DNA of 64,000 bases, from positions 124,001 to 188,000 of the forward strand of contig CAYZDJ010000005.1 of the NCBI GenBank assembly GCA_964477265.1, read 5' to 3'. Origin of the DNA: CAIVPM01 sp964477265 (GTDB lineage Bacteria; Bacteroidota; Bacteroidia; Chitinophagales; Chitinophagaceae). A program made the translations under genes and the position numbers. A model generated the notes under the pieces. The model saw only the letters and a list, made by a program, of their open reading frames with translations. It was not told the DNA's origin and searched no databases. Of the stretch, positions 61,856 through 64,000 are shown one piece after another; positions within the stretch are counted from its first letter, which is position 1; each line of letters opens with the position of its first letter.

Positions 61856-62700
61856 TGGTTAGTTATCTTATTTAATTTTTCTGCACTTCCCCAAAATTTT
61901 AAAGGCTCAAAGTCAGGGTAGGGGTAGTAGCCTAAATTAAGTTCTATGTTTTTATTTTTTGTTTTCAAATAATCTAAAACAAATTGCTTTACTGCGATAG
62001 GCTTGCCACTACAGCAATTTATTGTTCCAACAAATTTGTTTTGCAATGCAATGGTAACAATATTTTTTGCAACTTCTTCAATGGGTAAAAAATCCCTTAT
62101 TTGCTCGCCACCACTCATATTAAATATTGCCTCATTATTTTCAAGTGCAGCATCTAATTGTGATATTAACGATTTTGAATTTTGTCCTTTGCCATACATA
62201 TAAAACAAGCGAATCCATTTATTAAGCAAAGGTTTTGTTAAACATAATTGCTGTAAAAATAAATGTAGTTCATGCTTTGCTTTTGCATAAGTATTATCTG
62301 GCTTACATTCCATTTCTTCATTCAATTCGCCTTCTTGCATTCCATATTCAAAGCAAGTGCCTGTAACAGTTATATCAGTTAAACCACTATCAATTATATT
62401 TTTTAAAAATATTTTTTGCTGAGGTAAGTTTTCTGTCAAATGAAAATCGGCTTTAAAATTTGGTAAACCCTGCCACGCCAAATGAATTAGTTTATTGGGT
62501 TTGTTAAAATATTCGAAGAGATTAGTGCTTGCTTCAGTTGAAAATGTGAAAGGGATATATGTAACCTTATTAAACCAAGTACAAGTTTTTGCTTTATCAA
62601 TATTTGTTGATGAAGCAATGACTTTAATATTTCTTTGTAGCAATTCGTTGATAACATAATTACCAATAAAACCAGTTGCACCTGTAACTAATACTTTCAT
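61852..62700 (-). CDS. NAD-dependent epimerase/dehydratase (extended SDR)
   Basis: A 282-residue sugar-nucleotide enzyme. VTGATGFIGNYV is the Rossmann NAD-binding motif (residues 5-16), and YAKAKHE supplies the catalytic Tyr and Lys. Such enzymes make 4-keto, reduced or epimerised deoxysugars. Placed in an operon with two C-methyltransferase-like genes, it probably works on the same sugar. Its 3' end overlaps the following methyltransferase by 4 bases. The 65 bases upstream hold a small CTTTGCGTGAA repeat. Confidence 0.85.
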   Translation of the reverse strand: MKVLVTGATGFIGNYVINELLQRNIKVIASSTNIDKAKTCTWFNKVTYIPFTFSTEASTNLFEYFNKPNKLIHLAWQGLPNFKADFHLTENLPQQKIFLKNIIDSGLTDITVTGTCFEYGMQEGELNEEMECKPDNTYAKAKHELHLFLQQLCLTKPLLNKWIRLFYMYGKGQNSKSLISQLDAALENNEAIFNMSGGEQIRDFLPIEEVAKNIVTIALQNKFVGTINCCSGKPIAVKQFVLDYLKTKNKNIELNLGYYPYPDFEPLKFWGSAEKLNKITNQ

Positions 62701-62747
62701 TTTTATATTTTATTTCACACAAAACTCACCAAGATTACAACTACACA

Positions 62748-62764
62748 AAGTCTTTGCGTGAAAA
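62748..62764. repeat. CTTTGCGTGAA repeat upstream of the epimerase gene
   Basis: The string GTCTTTGCGTGAAAATT in the 65-base gap matches the CTTTGCGTGAAAC copy at 38932-38943. Confidence 0.45.
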
Positions 62765-62765
62765 T

Positions 62766-63989
62766 TTAAAACACTTTCAATTCAGGAATAGCAATTACAA
62801 ACTTGCAATCCCATTCTCTTACATAACTTAATTGCTCACTAATTTCATCTTTTAAATTCCATGGAAAAATTACTATGAAATCAGGCTTTGCTTTTTCAAT
62901 TTCATCTTTGCCAACAACAGGAATTCTACTGCCTGGCAATAACTTATTTTGCTTGTGTGGCGATGCATCAACTACAAATTCTATTAAATCATTTCCTTTA
63001 ATGCCACAATAGTTGAGCAATGTATTTCCTTTTGCAGCAGCACCATAACCAATTACTTTTTTGCCTTGTCTTTTCTGCTGAATTAAAAACTCTGTAAAGT
63101 CATATTTTATGGTATCAACTTTCGCCTGAAAGTTTTGATAATATGCTAAAGTATTAATTCCAGCAGCAGATTCTTTGTTAAGCATTGCAGCAACTGCTGG
63201 CTCAATTTGTTTAGTATTATCTTCTTTATGTTTTGTAAAAATTCTTAAACTTCCACCATGAGTTGGTTGCTCTTGTACATCAAATATTTCTAATCCCTGT
63301 TCACCAAAAACAGAAACTAAATTAGTTAATGACAAATAAGAAAAGTGTTCGTGGTAAACAGTGTCAAACTGATTCTCTTCAACCAACTTTAAAAGATGAG
63401 GAAACTCGAAAGTATTAATGCCATTAGGTTTCAAAGCAATCTTTACACCTTTTACAAAGTCATTAATATCTGGCACATGTGCTAAAACATTATTGCCCAA
63501 AATCAAATCTGCCTTGCCTTTTAATTTATCTTCTGCTAAACTGCTTCCAAAAAAATCTACTATATTTTCTATTCCTTTTTCTATAGAAACTTTTGCTGTG
63601 TTAGCTGTAGGCTCAACACCCAAAACAGGAATGTTTTTTTCTTTAAAGTATTGCAACAAGTAACCATCATTGCTTGCAATTTCCACAACCAAACTATTTG
63701 AATTTAATCCAAATCTTTCAGTCATGTAATCAGTATATTTTTTTGCGTGTTGCAACCAGCTTGTTGAGAAAGATGAGAAGTAAGTGTATTCTTCATTGAA
63801 AATCGCATCTGCTTTTTCAAGTTCATCCACTTGCACTAACCAACATTTTTCACAAACAAAAACCTTCAATGGAAAATAGGTTTCAGGATAGTTAATCAAC
63901 TCTGGCTTAACCATTGCATTTGATGGTGGGCAAGTTTGTAAATCACAAAAAACGTGAGTGAGTATATGGTTACAATGTCTGCAATTCAT
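62766..63989 (-). CDS. Sugar C-methyltransferase with N-terminal zinc-binding domain
   Basis: A 407-residue protein with the three-domain build of NDP-hexose C-methyltransferases (TylCIII, EvaC). An N-terminal zinc domain (Cys3, Cys6 and VCEKC near residue 46) leads to a SAM-binding core (EIASNDGYLLQYFK) and a C-terminal domain (VIGYGAAAKGNTLLNYCG, FVVDASPHKQNKLLPGSRIPV). It adds a methyl group to a keto-sugar nucleotide. It is the first gene of the minus-strand operon in view; the start at 63989 is 12 bases from the window edge, so its promoter is not fully visible. Confidence 0.9.
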   Translation of the reverse strand: MNCRHCNHILTHVFCDLQTCPPSNAMVKPELINYPETYFPLKVFVCEKCWLVQVDELEKADAIFNEEYTYFSSFSTSWLQHAKKYTDYMTERFGLNSNSLVVEIASNDGYLLQYFKEKNIPVLGVEPTANTAKVSIEKGIENIVDFFGSSLAEDKLKGKADLILGNNVLAHVPDINDFVKGVKIALKPNGINTFEFPHLLKLVEENQFDTVYHEHFSYLSLTNLVSVFGEQGLEIFDVQEQPTHGGSLRIFTKHKEDNTKQIEPAVAAMLNKESAAGINTLAYYQNFQAKVDTIKYDFTEFLIQQKRQGKKVIGYGAAAKGNTLLNYCGIKGNDLIEFVVDASPHKQNKLLPGSRIPVVGKDEIEKAKPDFIVIFPWNLKDEISEQLSYVREWDCKFVIAIPELKVF

Positions 63990-64000
63990 GTTGTTATTTG

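Noticed and set aside
1..64000. tRNA, rRNA and CRISPR arrays
   Set aside because: No cloverleaf with a GGTTCGAATCC-like arm, no rRNA-like conserved stretch and no regularly spaced direct repeat was seen in the gaps.

Overview
The window comes from a low-GC Bacteroidota genome. Several family-level markers agree on this: type IX secretion (T9SS) sorting domains of both type A and type B, a GLPGLI-like protein, DUF3667, a TonB-type outer-membrane barrel with a carboxypeptidase-like N-terminus, an lptE-TPR-like-secG block, bacillithiol synthesis (bshC), and promoter boxes of the Bacteroidota type TAnnTTTG. The protein set and the many small intergenic repeats fit a Chitinophagaceae-like member, but that family-level placement is inference.

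Layout. 1-3.9 kb holds the 3' part of a secreted M36 metalloprotease with dockerin-like and cohesin-like modules, then a DUF3347 lipoprotein and a GLPGLI-like protein. An IS256-type insertion sequence with a zinc-binding N-terminus (3952-5229) sits in the T-tract of a palindromic terminator. 5.2-8.6 kb (minus strand) is an inorganic-carbon block: a small exported protein, a SulP transporter fused to a beta-carbonic anhydrase, and a free beta-carbonic anhydrase. 9.1-18 kb mixes housekeeping and catabolism: urocanate hydratase, a DUF3667 membrane protein, YajQ, an N-terminally extended signal peptidase I, tryptophan 2,3-dioxygenase and a large outer-membrane barrel. 18.0-20.6 kb has a multi-hairpin intergenic element and an overlapping trio (YARHG lipoprotein, VanX-like dipeptidase, DUF2306 membrane protein). 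20.7-31.6 kb is conserved core: RhlE-type helicase, YifB/ComM, HisS, a STAS protein, ClpC, an ABC-F protein, TrmH and DapB. 31.7-36.2 kb encodes envelope proteins. 36.3-47.9 kb is core again: PrmC, YigZ, TrxB, Lgt, SecG, an uncharacterised protein, LptE, an XRE-S24 regulator, BshC, MltG, YihY and RlmB. 48-64 kb is a surface region: two tandem LamG-bearing T9SS cargo proteins, an FG-GAP T9SS cargo, glycosyltransferases, and a minus-strand operon of C-methyltransferases, a sugar epimerase/dehydratase, an acyltransferase and a glycosyltransferase that looks like part of a surface-polysaccharide locus running off the right edge.

How the parts relate. T9SS cargo, lipoprotein maturation (Lgt), LPS export (LptE), Sec export (SecG, LepB), peptidoglycan remodelling (MltG, VanX-like) and glycan synthesis all serve the cell envelope. 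No tRNA, rRNA, CRISPR array or prophage was seen. I did not find a convincing multi-gene system of unknown type. The most unusual observations are an ABC-F protein with one intact and one degenerate ATP site, a cloverleaf-like intergenic element at 18091-18197, a hairpin enclosing a start codon at 31652-31693, and an insertion-sequence transposase whose natural start needs a one-base slip on an A8 run. Some start codons were moved inward from the longest open frame where signal peptides or family starts called for it.
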